A DNA stretch of 64,000 bases, taken from NCBI GenBank assembly GCA_024742275.1, contig JANSYS010000015.1:1-64000 (forward strand), written 5' to 3'. Positions 17,447 to 26,309 of this stretch are shown piece after piece. Numbering within the stretch: the first letter of the stretch is position 1; every line of letters starts with the position of its first letter. The notes below the pieces were generated by a model. That model worked only from the letters and a program-made list of their open reading frames with translations, had not been told where the DNA came from and ran no database searches. The stretch is from Alphaproteobacteria bacterium. GTDB taxonomy: Bacteria > Pseudomonadota > Alphaproteobacteria > Thalassobaculales > Thalassobaculaceae. The position numbers and the translations under genes were made by a program.

Positions 17447-18901
17447 TTACGCGTCGCGCAACGGCACCGCTACGAAGCGCTGCTGACCGTCACGACGGAC
17501 GAGCAGGAGCACGGACTTCTTGTGGTCGGCCTTGGCTTTGTCGATCGCTGTGCGGGCTTCGCCGGCGGTTGCGACCGGAGACTGCCCCACCGCGGCGATC
17601 ACGTCGCCCCGCCTGAGCTCGCGGGCCCCATCGGGTGCGACGGAGAGCACAACGGCGCCCTCCGTCTCGTCGCCGAGGGTGACGCCGAGCGGCGGAACGT
17701 CCAAACCGCAGGTATCGGACGAGGCCGGATCCGCCGCGGCGACCTTCTGATCGTCTTTCGGATACGCGCCGACCGTTATGCCGAGGTCGCGCCCGGTTCC
17801 GTCCCGCCAGACCATGATGTTGGCGGTATCGCCGGGATCGGTATCGGCAACGGCCCGCGTCAGGTCGCGAACTTCCTCGATGGCGGTGTTACCGAAGCGC
17901 AGGATCACGTCGCCAGCCTTCAGACCCGCCTTGCCCGCCGGACCGTTCGGGTCGACATCGGCGACCAGCGCCCCGTCATCCGCGCTCAAGCCCAGGCTGT
18001 CGGCGATCTCGGGCGTGATCGGCTGGATGCGCACGCCGATGAAACCTCGCTCCACCGAGCCGTTCTCAAGGATCTCGGCGACGATCGCCCTGGTCTGGTT
18101 GGAGGGTACAGCGAAGCCGAGGCCGATGCTGCCGCCGTTCGGCGAGAAGATCGCGGTATTCATGCCGACCACGCGCCCTTCGGCATCGAAGAGCGGTCCG
18201 CCGGAATTGCCGCGGTTGATGGCGGCGTCGACCTGGATGAAATCGTCATACGGACCGGCATTGATGTCGCGCCCCCGGGCCGAGACGATACCGGACGTGA
18301 CGGTTCCGCCGAGTCCGAACGGGTTGCCGATGGCGACGACCCAGTCGCCGACCTCCAGTCGGTCGCTATCGCCCCAAGGCAGTGTGGGCAAGGGCGTATC
18401 GCTGTTCACCTTGAGCACGGCGACGTCGGTCTTCGGATCGCCACCGACCAGAACCGCGTCCAATTCCGTGCCGTCTTCGAGCACGACCTTGATCTCGTTG
18501 GCGCCGTCGATGACGTGGTTATTGGTCACGATGGTTCCGCCGGCGTCGATGATGAAGCCCGACCCGAGGCCCCGCGCCTGTTCCCGCCCCTGCGGGCCGG
18601 AGCGTCCCATCGGCGGTTGACCGTCGAAAAATTTCTCGAAGAAGTCGCGCAGCGGATGCCCAGGCGGCAGATCCGGAACCTGCTGTCCGCCGACCTCGGA
18701 CGCATCGCCGCTCGCCTTGGTCAGCACGGTCACGACCGCCGGTTTGGCCTGTTTGACGAGACCGGAGAACGATCCCGGAAGTTCACCATGCGCTTGCGCG
18801 GGAGATGGCGCGAAGATCGGTTGAATGGCCAAGGGTGCGGCGATCAAAGCGGTCGCCAGCAAAGCCGCACGGATGGCGGAGCGTGTCCTGAGTCGGGTCA
18901 T
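17447..18901 (-). CDS. degP: DegP/HtrA-type periplasmic serine protease
   Basis: Do-family periplasmic protease/chaperone, 484 residues. A signal peptide with a basic start (MTRLRTRSAIRAALLATAL) ends near AQA-HGE. The trypsin-like domain has the catalytic triad at His129 (TNNHVID), Asp159 (KTDVAVLK) and Ser233 (GNSGGPLF). Two PDZ domains follow: the first around GFIGVRIQPITPEIADSLGL, the second around GVTLGDETEGAVV to the end. It degrades or refolds damaged envelope proteins. The ATG at 18901 has GGAGG nine bases upstream. It is transcribed alone and ends at a strong terminator. Which of the DegP, DegQ or MucD-like subgroups it belongs to cannot be settled here. Confidence 0.93.
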   Translation of the reverse strand: MTRLRTRSAIRAALLATALIAAPLAIQPIFAPSPAQAHGELPGSFSGLVKQAKPAVVTVLTKASGDASEVGGQQVPDLPPGHPLRDFFEKFFDGQPPMGRSGPQGREQARGLGSGFIIDAGGTIVTNNHVIDGANEIKVVLEDGTELDAVLVGGDPKTDVAVLKVNSDTPLPTLPWGDSDRLEVGDWVVAIGNPFGLGGTVTSGIVSARGRDINAGPYDDFIQVDAAINRGNSGGPLFDAEGRVVGMNTAIFSPNGGSIGLGFAVPSNQTRAIVAEILENGSVERGFIGVRIQPITPEIADSLGLSADDGALVADVDPNGPAGKAGLKAGDVILRFGNTAIEEVRDLTRAVADTDPGDTANIMVWRDGTGRDLGITVGAYPKDDQKVAAADPASSDTCGLDVPPLGVTLGDETEGAVVLSVAPDGARELRRGDVIAAVGQSPVATAGEARTAIDKAKADHKKSVLLLVRRDGQQRFVAVPLRDA

Positions 18902-19099
18902 GGGATGTGTCCTCCACAATGCTGATGGACGTGCCGATATCTGGCCTGCCGCCGGACATCTCTTTTGCCGTCGATCGCAGAAGTAATCCCCAATCCGTAC
19001 AGGACGCGGACACGGATAAGGCAATTCAGGGGCAGTTGTGGCAGCAGGATGTCGGAACGGCCGGAAGAGCCCTCTCGCGCCGCTACATCAGCTGGCGGG

Positions 19100-19708
19100 T
19101 CAAGGCGTCACTTGATCCGGCTGAACGTGATCCGCTTGGAGAGGACCCGACGGGATCGTTTGATGGAAATGCTCCGCCACCCCAAGAAGACGGTCGGCCT
19201 TGCCGCCTGGCTGCGTCGCCATGGGCAGGACGATGGTCTCGTACCAGTTGCGCGTGCCCTCCTTGCTGAGATAGGGGATCCTCTGAACTGCCGGCTCGCC
19301 CGTTCTGATGGCGAGGGAGTACAGGCGGATGAGCGTCGACTGGCTGCCTTGGTGCGCAACTTCGGACAGAAGACGGCCCGTATTGTCGGCTTCCGTGTGG
19401 GAGACGACGTCGGTCCCGACCAGACGATAGCGAAAGTTCGGTTCGCCGTTGCTCCGGTTTCGGTCCGCTTCGTCGACCACGTCCACTAGGTAGACATACG
19501 GCAAGATCGGTTCGAGCTGCTCCGCCTTCAAGTCAGCGGCCATCGGCATCGGTTGCGATCGTCGGGCACCCGACCAGATCGCAAATCCACGAGCGACGAT
19601 CGGCGAGACCAAGGACCCACCATCGGCGATTATATTTCCCGATTGCTCGAGGATGTCCCGATCGGAGGCGAACTCGCGAAGCGTTGAGTGGAGAGGACCG
19701 ACACTCAT
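19100..19708 (-). CDS. PAS-domain protein of the PAS_5 (DUF1488-like alphaproteobacterial) type
   Basis: A 202-residue protein with no enzyme domain. The centre (LEPILPYVYLVDVVDE ... FRYRLVGTDVV ... GRLLSEV) and the region GTRNWYETIVLPMA match the stand-alone PAS_5 domain proteins that are numerous in Rhodospirillales and usually begin with a conserved DLKAEQL-type helix. Their role is unknown, presumably sensory. The ATG at 19708 is the likelier start, with GGAG and GAAG upstream; a GTG at 19759 would add 17 residues. The family name is from memory of the pattern; the number quoted for it should be treated as uncertain. Confidence 0.7.
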   Translation of the reverse strand: MSVGPLHSTLREFASDRDILEQSGNIIADGGSLVSPIVARGFAIWSGARRSQPMPMAADLKAEQLEPILPYVYLVDVVDEADRNRSNGEPNFRYRLVGTDVVSHTEADNTGRLLSEVAHQGSQSTLIRLYSLAIRTGEPAVQRIPYLSKEGTRNWYETIVLPMATQPGGKADRLLGVAEHFHQTIPSGPLQADHVQPDQVTP

Positions 19709-19799
19709 TTTGATCTTCACTCCAAACGATCGGTAGACCGGCGGATGGATCTTCCACACCCGTACAGCCTAGCTGCGAAGAGTTAGCAAATTGTTTACG

Positions 19800-19831
19800 T
19801 TTGAAACTATCCTTCAGGCGCTTGTTTCAAA
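19800..19831. promoter_or_regulatory. Inverted repeat in a 316-bp divergent intergenic region
   Basis: TTTGAAAC (19800-19807) and GTTTCAAA (19824-19831) form perfect 8-bp arms separated by 16 bp. The region lies between the PAS gene (leftward) and the SDR gene (rightward) and is locally AT-rich from about 19780. It could be an operator shared by both. I see nothing else recognisable in 19709-20024. Confidence 0.35.
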
Positions 19832-20024
19832 GTGATTTTCCTCACAGTCGCTCGAATTCCCTTTCCCTCCTTACCTGTCGGCACCGGCCTTCCGTTCTCG
19901 CCGGACACCCTCGCGCGCCTGGCAGATCGAGAAGCTCCATGGTCCCGCAAGCTGCGGATGCAGTAATGTGCCGCCCCTCGCCTGTTCGACGCCCGTCAAA
20001 TCCGAGTTGGAAAAGGAGCACGTC

Positions 20025-20822
20025 ATGGATCTCGATCTCTCCGGAAAGACCGCCCTCGTCACCGGGTCGACCCGCGGCATCGGCTTGGCGACCGCCAAAG
20101 GACTTGCGGTCATGGGGGCGGAGGTGATCGTCAACGGCCGCAGCGACGGTCCGGTCGCCGACGCGATCGAAGCGATTCAGAGCGTCGCAGCGAAGGCGGT
20201 GGTTCATGGGCAGGTTGCCGACCTCGGCACGGCTGAGGGTTGCGCCAGTCTGATCAAGGCGTTTCCCAGCGTCGACATCCTGGTCAACAACATGGGTATC
20301 TACGGGCCGAAGGCGTTCTTCGAGACGGAGGATTCCGACTGGCAGGAGATGTTCGACATCAATGTGATGAGCGGCGTGCGCCTCACCCGCCACTATCTCA
20401 AGGACATGCTCGACACTAAAGACTGGGGGCGGGTGGTCTTCGTCTCGAGCGAATCCGGGATCTTCATTCCCAAGGAGATGGTCCACTACGGCATGTCGAA
20501 AAGCGCGCAGCTCGTGATCGCCCGCGGCGCCGCCGAGGCGACCAAGGGGACCAACATTACTGTAAACTCAGTCCTACCCGGCCCGACCTGGGTCGAGGCC
20601 CAGCACGAGCGCCTCACCGCCCGCGCGAAGGCCCAGGGCACGACGCTGGAAGCACTCACCTCGACCATGTTCACCGAGCGGCGCCCCGCGTCACTGATCC
20701 AGCGCTACGCCACGCCGGAGGAAGTCGCGAACATGATCTGCTACGTCTGCTCCAAAGCGTCGAGCGCGACCAACGGCGCCGCGCTCAGAGTGGAAGGCGG
20801 TATCGTGACCAACCCGTTCTGA
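20025..20822 (+). CDS. Short-chain dehydrogenase/reductase (SDR)
   Basis: Classical-type SDR, 265 residues. The N-terminal Rossmann motif is TGSTRGIGLATA, followed by the LVNNMGIYG strand. The active site has Ser in FVSSESG and Tyr-x3-Lys in YGMSKSAQ. The end AALRVEGGIVTNPF is a usual SDR C-terminus. It resembles 3-oxoacyl-ACP-reductase-like oxidoreductases of unknown substrate. The ATG at 20025 follows AAGGAG; the frame is open 19 codons further upstream without support. It is 157 bases from the PhyH gene, so possibly a separate transcript. Confidence 0.88.
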   Translation: MDLDLSGKTALVTGSTRGIGLATAKGLAVMGAEVIVNGRSDGPVADAIEAIQSVAAKAVVHGQVADLGTAEGCASLIKAFPSVDILVNNMGIYGPKAFFETEDSDWQEMFDINVMSGVRLTRHYLKDMLDTKDWGRVVFVSSESGIFIPKEMVHYGMSKSAQLVIARGAAEATKGTNITVNSVLPGPTWVEAQHERLTARAKAQGTTLEALTSTMFTERRPASLIQRYATPEEVANMICYVCSKASSATNGAALRVEGGIVTNPF

Positions 20823-20979
20823 CGCGGCAACATCCCGCAGACGGCAAGAGACCGAGGCGCGTTTCCGACGCTCCCGGTAAAACGCTTGGGGTGTTGATCT
20901 TGAGTCCGCGTCCGTCGGATCATCGCCCCTACGAACACCGACGCTCGCGGATCGAACCGCGACACAGGAGGAACGCGGC

Positions 20980-21747
20980 ATGCTGTCCGATGCCGAAAAG
21001 GCGCACTATCACGACAAGGGTTACGTGTTTCCGGAATACCGCTTGCCGGAATCGACGCTTCAGGCGATCCGGGACGATCATTCCCGCCTGCTCGAGCGGC
21101 ATCCGGAATTTCGGGACAACTGCCCCGATCTCCTCACTTTCGACAGCGGTTTTCTCAACTACGCGCGCAACGACGCGATCCTCGACATGGTCGAGCAGCT
21201 CATCGGCCCGGACATCGCTCTCTGGAACATGAGCTTTTTCGCTAAGCCCGCTCTCAACGGCAAGCGTACTCCTTGGCATCAGGACGGCGCCTATTGGCCG
21301 ATCCGCCCTCTGGCCACCTGCACCGTTTGGATCGCGGTCGACGACGCGACCCCCGAGAACGGATGCATGCGGTTCATTCCGGGATCGCACAAGTCGAAGG
21401 ACCTGGCCAAACACGACCTGAAGAAGGATCCATCTCTGACGCTCAGCCAAGAGCTGTCGCCCGGCACCTTCGACGAAACGGAAGCCGTCGACGTTGCGCT
21501 GGAAGCGGGGCAGATCTCACTGCACGACGTGTATCTGTTCCACGGTTCGGAGGCGAACACGTCGCCGAAGCCGCGCCGAGGAATGACCCTTCGACTGATG
21601 CCGACGACGTCTCATTATGATCGTGAGCTCGCGAGGAAAGCCGCCGAAGAGCGCGGCGACTACGATCAATCGGTTCGCTCGCTGTTTTTGCTGCGCGGGA
21701 CGGATCGATGCGGTGAGAACGACTTCCGCGTCCGCGGGCTGACGTGA
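20980..21747 (+). CDS. Phytanoyl-CoA dioxygenase (PhyH)-family Fe(II)/2-oxoglutarate oxygenase
   Basis: A 255-residue non-haem iron oxygenase. The iron-binding facial triad is visible as His100 and Asp102 (TPWHQDGAYWP) and His188 (LFHGSEANTSPKPRRGMTLR), where the following arginine would bind 2-oxoglutarate. VDDATPENGCMRFIPGSHK is the standard PhyH loop. Substrate cannot be told; the family hydroxylates lipids, ectoine and many small metabolites. The ATG at 20980 follows AGGAGG at good spacing. It lies in the same direction as the SDR upstream, and the two may act on one substrate (inference). Confidence 0.9.
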   Translation: MLSDAEKAHYHDKGYVFPEYRLPESTLQAIRDDHSRLLERHPEFRDNCPDLLTFDSGFLNYARNDAILDMVEQLIGPDIALWNMSFFAKPALNGKRTPWHQDGAYWPIRPLATCTVWIAVDDATPENGCMRFIPGSHKSKDLAKHDLKKDPSLTLSQELSPGTFDETEAVDVALEAGQISLHDVYLFHGSEANTSPKPRRGMTLRLMPTTSHYDRELARKAAEERGDYDQSVRSLFLLRGTDRCGENDFRVRGLT

Positions 21748-21756
21748 TCGGATATT

Positions 21757-21783
21757 GCGGCTTCGGCCATTGTCCCAAGCCGC
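21757..21783 (+). terminator. Weak terminator-like hairpin after the PhyH gene
   Basis: GCGGCTT and AAGCCGC form a 7-bp stem with a 13-base loop ten bases after the PhyH stop. There is no U-tract, so support is limited. Confidence 0.3.
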
Positions 21784-21972
21784 CTTGAGGGCGACTGCGC
21801 CGCCGGGCGACGCACGGGATCGCCGAAGGCCGGGTACGGTTGACAAGCCTCAAGGGTGGACAAATCCCATTTAGCAAAAATGTTTTCAACCGCTCCCGAT
21901 GTTAACCTTTTCTTTGAACTCTGATGTCAAACAGGTATCGCTTTTGGAATACCACGACAGGGGTCAGTGACC

Positions 21973-24696
21973 ATGGATGAGCTGCTGAGCGAATTTCTCA
22001 CCGAGACGGCCGAGGGCCTTGCGGAACTCGACGTCGAGATCGTGAAGCTGGAGCAGAACCCGAACGACGCGGGTCTTATCGCCAGCATCTTCCGGATCGT
22101 ACACACGATCAAGGGCACCTGTGGCTTCATCGGCCTCCCGAGACTCGAGACCGTCGCCCATGCCGCGGAGAACGTTCTCGGCAAGTACCGCGACCGGGAG
22201 CTTGAAGTCACCCCGACATCGGTGACCGTCATTCTCGCCTCGCTCGACCGGATCAAGAGCATCCTCGCGCATATCGAGGCGACCGAGCAGGAGCCGGAAG
22301 GCAGCGACGACGACCTGATCCTTCAGCTGAACGAGCTCGCCGAAGGACGCACTCCGGACGCGGCCGCCGCTCCGGCGAGCGAGCCGGTCGAGGAAACCGC
22401 TCCCGAGGCTCCGGCAGCCGACGATCTCGATGCCCCGGTTGCGAGCGGCGACGAAATCGGCACCCGTCCCGGCGAGGTTCCCCTCGACGAATTGGAGCGC
22501 GCCTTCATGGAAGCGCCGGGACCGGAGGAAACCGGATCCACGGACGACGCGAAGCCCGAGGAAGCCAAGGCTGACGTGCCGGCAGCGCCGCCGGCCGTTC
22601 CCGCCATCTCCGAGAAGCCGCAGCCGGCCGCCGGCGAAGCGCTTCCGGTCGCCGAAAGCAAGGCCGCTTCGCAGAATATTCGCGTCAATGTCGAGCTTCT
22701 CGAAAACCTGATGACGATGGTTTCCGAACTCGTCCTGACCCGCAACCAGCTGCTGCAGATTGCCCGGAGCAACGGCCAGGAGATCGAAGGCTTCAGCGTC
22801 CCGCTGCAGCGCCTCAGCCAGGTCACGTCGGAGCTGCAGGAAGGGGTCATGAAGACCCGAATGCAGCCGATCGGCAACGCCTGGTCGAAGCTGCCGCGCA
22901 TCGTTCGCGACCTGGCCCACGAGTTGAACAAGAAGATCGAACTCGTGATGCAGGGCGCCGACACCGAACTCGACCGTCAGGTCCTTGAAATGATCAAGGA
23001 CCCGCTCACCCACATGGTGCGCAACTCGGCCGACCACGGGGTAGAGGACCCGGCGACGCGTCTCGCCTTCGGCAAGTCCGAAACCGGCCATATCCGGCTG
23101 AACGCCTATCACGAAGGCGGTCACATCATCATCGAGATCGCCGACGACGGTAAGGGTATCGACGCGGAGAAGATCCGCGACAAGGCGATCGAGAAGAACG
23201 TGGTCAGCGCCGCCGACGCGGCGAACATGTCGGATCAGCAGATCCTGCAGCTGATCTTCAAACCCGGCTTCTCGACCGCCGAGAAGATCACCAGCGTGTC
23301 CGGCCGCGGTGTCGGCATGGACGTGGTGAAGACCAACATCGAGAAGATCGGCGGTACCGTCGACCTGACCAGCCAGGTCGGCAAGGGCTCGGTCTTCAAG
23401 ATCAAGATCCCGCTGACGCTGGCCATCGTGTCGGCCCTGATCGTCGCTTCCTCGGGCGAGCGGTTCGCTATTCCGCAGCTTTCGGTCCTCGAACTGGTCA
23501 AGACCACCGCCGACGGACCGAACCGGATCGAGACGGTTCAGGGGACGCGCGTGATGCGTCTGCGCGACCGCTTGCTGCCGCTGGTGTCGCTCAAGGACCT
23601 TCTGCGCCTTCACGAGGAAACCGACGAGGACAGTGCCAGCGAGACCTTCGTGGTCGTGATGCAGGTCGGCACCTACTCCTTCGGCCTCCTCGTCGACAAG
23701 GTGTTCGACACCGAGGAAATCGTGGTCAAGCCGGTCGCTCCTGTGTTGCGCGATCTGACGGTGTTCTCGGGTAACACGATCCTCGGCGACGGCTCCGTGA
23801 TCATGATCCTCGACCCGAACGGAATTGCCCAGGAGACCGGCGAAGTGGTTGTCCCGGATCAGGCCGACTACGACGAGAACGATCATCTCGACATGTCGCT
23901 GGAGGAGCAGACGCTGCTGCTGTTCAAATCCGGCGAGGACGGACCGAAGGCGGTGCCGCTGTCCCTGGTGGCGCGTATCGAGATGCTCGAACTCAAGACG
24001 GTCGAGCATTCCGAAGGCCGCCCGCTCGTGCAGTACCGCGGGTCGCTGATGCCGCTGGTGCTCTGCAAGGGCGCCAAGCCGCTGGAGCACGAGGGCCAGC
24101 GCCCGGCGCTGGTGTTCACCGACGACGGCAAGTCGATGGGCCTGGTGGTCGACGAGATCCTGGACGTTGTGGAGGATCGGATCGACGTGACCATCGCTCC
24201 GGACGGTGCCGGTATGATGGGATCGGCGATCATCAAGGAAAAGGCGACCGACATCGTCGATGCCGGGTTCTACCTGACCGAGGCCTTCGGCGACTGGTTC
24301 CGCCACTCCCGCCCGGGCGCGAGCAACGTCAGCAAGCGCCGGCTGCTGCTGGTCGACGACAGTTCGTTCTTCCGCAACCTTATGACGCCGCTGCTCGCGA
24401 CGTCCGGCTACAAGGTCGTCCCGGTCGACAGCGCCGTGCGGGCCCTGGAACTCTGCGAGCAGGGCGCGACGTTCGACCTGATCGTCACCGACATCGAGAT
24501 GCCGGACATGGACGGCTTCACCTTCGCCGAGAAGCTGAAGGAGACCGAATGGGCCGAGATCCCGGTGGTCGCCCTGTCTTCCAGGACGTCGGACCAGGAT
24601 CTGGAGCGCGGCCATCAGGTCGGGTTCGCGGACTATGTCGCCAAATCGGACCGCGACGCCCTGCTCGACGCCCTGCCGGAACTGCTCAAGGAGTAG
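21973..24696 (+). CDS. cheA: Chemotaxis-type histidine kinase CheA with two CheW-like domains and a C-terminal receiver
   Basis: A 907-residue hybrid. The HPt domain has the phospho-accepting His44 (RIVHTIKGTCGF). An Ala/Pro/Glu-rich linker (about 110-228) replaces a P2 domain. The dimerisation helices (from 233), the kinase domain with HMVRNSADHGVEDP, EIADDGKGID and GRGVGMDVV, then two CheW-like domains follow. A receiver domain (789-907) carries Asp840 (LIVTDIEMPDMDG). It phosphorylates a response regulator in a chemoreceptor array; the attached receiver probably acts as phosphate sink or output. The ATG at 21973 is chosen over the GTG at 21967 on spacing from AGGGG. TTAACC at 21902 resembles a CtrA half-site. 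No other che gene is in the window, and a terminator follows directly. Confidence 0.94.
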   Translation: MDELLSEFLTETAEGLAELDVEIVKLEQNPNDAGLIASIFRIVHTIKGTCGFIGLPRLETVAHAAENVLGKYRDRELEVTPTSVTVILASLDRIKSILAHIEATEQEPEGSDDDLILQLNELAEGRTPDAAAAPASEPVEETAPEAPAADDLDAPVASGDEIGTRPGEVPLDELERAFMEAPGPEETGSTDDAKPEEAKADVPAAPPAVPAISEKPQPAAGEALPVAESKAASQNIRVNVELLENLMTMVSELVLTRNQLLQIARSNGQEIEGFSVPLQRLSQVTSELQEGVMKTRMQPIGNAWSKLPRIVRDLAHELNKKIELVMQGADTELDRQVLEMIKDPLTHMVRNSADHGVEDPATRLAFGKSETGHIRLNAYHEGGHIIIEIADDGKGIDAEKIRDKAIEKNVVSAADAANMSDQQILQLIFKPGFSTAEKITSVSGRGVGMDVVKTNIEKIGGTVDLTSQVGKGSVFKIKIPLTLAIVSALIVASSGERFAIPQLSVLELVKTTADGPNRIETVQGTRVMRLRDRLLPLVSLKDLLRLHEETDEDSASETFVVVMQVGTYSFGLLVDKVFDTEEIVVKPVAPVLRDLTVFSGNTILGDGSVIMILDPNGIAQETGEVVVPDQADYDENDHLDMSLEEQTLLLFKSGEDGPKAVPLSLVARIEMLELKTVEHSEGRPLVQYRGSLMPLVLCKGAKPLEHEGQRPALVFTDDGKSMGLVVDEILDVVEDRIDVTIAPDGAGMMGSAIIKEKATDIVDAGFYLTEAFGDWFRHSRPGASNVSKRRLLLVDDSSFFRNLMTPLLATSGYKVVPVDSAVRALELCEQGATFDLIVTDIEMPDMDGFTFAEKLKETEWAEIPVVALSSRTSDQDLERGHQVGFADYVAKSDRDALLDALPELLKE

Positions 24697-24728
24697 GCCG
24701 GAAGGCTCTCCCTCTCACCGATGCGATA

Positions 24729-24758
24729 CGGGCGCCCTTGAGGCGCCCGTTTTGTTTT
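24729..24758 (+). terminator. Rho-independent terminator of cheA
   Basis: An 8-bp GC stem CGGGCGCC/GGCGCCCG with a 5-base loop is followed by TTTTGTTTT (24750-24758), 33 bases after the cheA stop. It shows that cheA is a single-gene transcript or the last gene of one. Confidence 0.93.
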
Positions 24759-24845
24759 CCGTCGGGCCCGCCGCATCTTCCCGCGGCCTTCCGCTGGCGT
24801 TTAGACTGCTCCGAACGTCACCAAGAACGATTTCGAGGAAACGTC

Positions 24846-25790
24846 ATGCCCGACACCTTCGCGGTCGCCGGCGCCGGCCTGATCGGCCGCGCCTGGGCCA
24901 TCGTCTTCGCCCGCGCGGGCCATACCGTTCATCTCTGGGACGGCTCGGCCGACGCGCTCGCCGCCGCGATCCCGCTGCTGCGCGCCAATCTCGACGACCT
25001 GGAGGCCCAGGGCCTGATCGACAGCGCCATCGACGTGGCAGAACGTGTGCGGCCGGTACCGACGCTCGCCGACGCGCTGGACGGCGCGCGGTGGATGCAG
25101 GAATGCATCGCAGAGACCGTTGAGGCGAAGACGGCGCTGTTTGCAGAGGCCGACCGCTACGCAGAGCCGGACGCGATCCTGGCTTCCTCCTCCTCCTCGA
25201 TCACCGCCTCCCGCTATACCGAGACCCTCGACGGTCGTCTGCGCTGCCTCGTCGCTCACCCGGTGAACCCGCCGTATCTGGTGCCGCTGGTAGAACTCTG
25301 CCCCGCCCCCTGGACCGATCCGGCGGTCATCCAGCGCGCCCGCCAGACCATGGACGCGGTCGGGATGGTGCCGGTTGCCGTCAACAAGGAGGTCGAGGGC
25401 TTCGTTCTGAACCGCCTGCAGGGCGCCCTTCTGGCCGAGGCTTTCAAGCTGGTTGCGGACGGGGTGATCTCCACCGAGGACCTGGACAAGACGGTGAAGG
25501 ACGGGCTCGGCCTGCGCTGGTCTTTCATGGGACCGTTCGAGACCATCGACCTCAACGCTCCGGGCGGCGTCGCCGATTACTGCACGCGCTACGGCGGCAT
25601 CTACGAGCGCCTGCAGGCGGAGCAGGCGGAGGTACGGGCGTGGGACGAGGACACCGTCAAACGGATCGAAGGAGAAAGACGCAAGGTTCTCGGCGCCGAC
25701 AGACTCGACCCCCGCCAGGTCTGGCGCGATCGCCGTCTTATGGCTCTGCTCAAGCATAAGCGCGCGGCCAACGACGCGTTCGGGTCCTGA
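24846..25790 (+). CDS. 3-hydroxyacyl-CoA dehydrogenase-family protein, L-gulonate 3-dehydrogenase/lambda-crystallin-like
   Basis: A 314-residue NAD-dependent dehydrogenase with N-terminal dinucleotide fold (VAGAGLIGRAWAIVFARAG) and the catalytic-domain signatures CLVAHPVNPPYLVPLVEL and KEVEGFVLNRLQGALLAEAFKLV. GLGLRWSFMGPFETIDLNAPGG is close to the lambda-crystallin (CRYL1) type, whose animal member is L-gulonate 3-dehydrogenase. Carnitine 3-dehydrogenases are related and, in several bacteria, paired or fused with a hotdog thioesterase. A thioesterase does follow here by 8 bases, so a carnitine-like 3-hydroxy acid is possible. Substrate remains open. The ATG at 24846 follows GAGGAAA. Confidence 0.85.
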   Translation: MPDTFAVAGAGLIGRAWAIVFARAGHTVHLWDGSADALAAAIPLLRANLDDLEAQGLIDSAIDVAERVRPVPTLADALDGARWMQECIAETVEAKTALFAEADRYAEPDAILASSSSSITASRYTETLDGRLRCLVAHPVNPPYLVPLVELCPAPWTDPAVIQRARQTMDAVGMVPVAVNKEVEGFVLNRLQGALLAEAFKLVADGVISTEDLDKTVKDGLGLRWSFMGPFETIDLNAPGGVADYCTRYGGIYERLQAEQAEVRAWDEDTVKRIEGERRKVLGADRLDPRQVWRDRRLMALLKHKRAANDAFGS

Positions 25791-25798
25791 AAGCGGCG

Positions 25799-26299
25799 AT
25801 GACCGAGATCCTCGACACCACGCGAGAGGCTGTCCGGCGCCGCCTTGCCATTTCAGACGCGGCCCGCGCGACCTTCGCGATCCCAGACGATTGGCGCGCC
25901 GGGATGGCTCGGGTGGTCGAATGGTCGGATGTGGACGCCTTCGCCCATGCCAACCACACCAGCTTTCTGCTCTGGTTCGAAGCCGCCCGGAATCTCTATC
26001 TGGAGGCCGTCGGCATTCCGCGCCATGCCGTCGACAAGCCGGGACCGGTAATGATGAACCTGACCACCCGCTACCTGAAGCCGCTCGCCTATCACGATCC
26101 GGTCTTCGTGACGGCGCGGGTAAAGTCCATGCGGCGGACGTCCTTCGTGATGGAGTACGCCGCCTGGGGCACGGACGGCTGCGCCTGCACCTGCGAGGCG
26201 TTGCTGGTGCTGATGGTCAACGCGACCGGAGAGAAAGTGGCGATCGCCGACGACGTCCGCACCACGATCCGCGCGCTGGACGCGCCACTGGAACAGTGA
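25799..26299 (+). CDS. Hotdog-fold acyl-CoA thioesterase (4HBT type)
   Basis: A 166-residue single hotdog domain. The active-site region VDAFAHANHTSFLLWFEAARNLYLEAVGI is the 4-hydroxybenzoyl-CoA thioesterase pattern of Asp, His and Asn around the long helix. RYLKPLAYHDPVFV and the later LLVLMVNATGEKVAI also fit. It hydrolyses an acyl-CoA; the acyl group is unknown. It lies between the dehydrogenase and an SDR with gaps of 8 and 10 bases, so the three make one operon. Confidence 0.85.
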   Translation: MTEILDTTREAVRRRLAISDAARATFAIPDDWRAGMARVVEWSDVDAFAHANHTSFLLWFEAARNLYLEAVGIPRHAVDKPGPVMMNLTTRYLKPLAYHDPVFVTARVKSMRRTSFVMEYAAWGTDGCACTCEALLVLMVNATGEKVAIADDVRTTIRALDAPLEQ

Positions 26300-26309
26300 A
26301 GGAGCGGCT

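Noticed and set aside
21964..24615. Long minus-strand frame antisense to cheA
   Set aside because: cheA has conserved catalytic motifs in frame; the antisense product has no recognisable domain.
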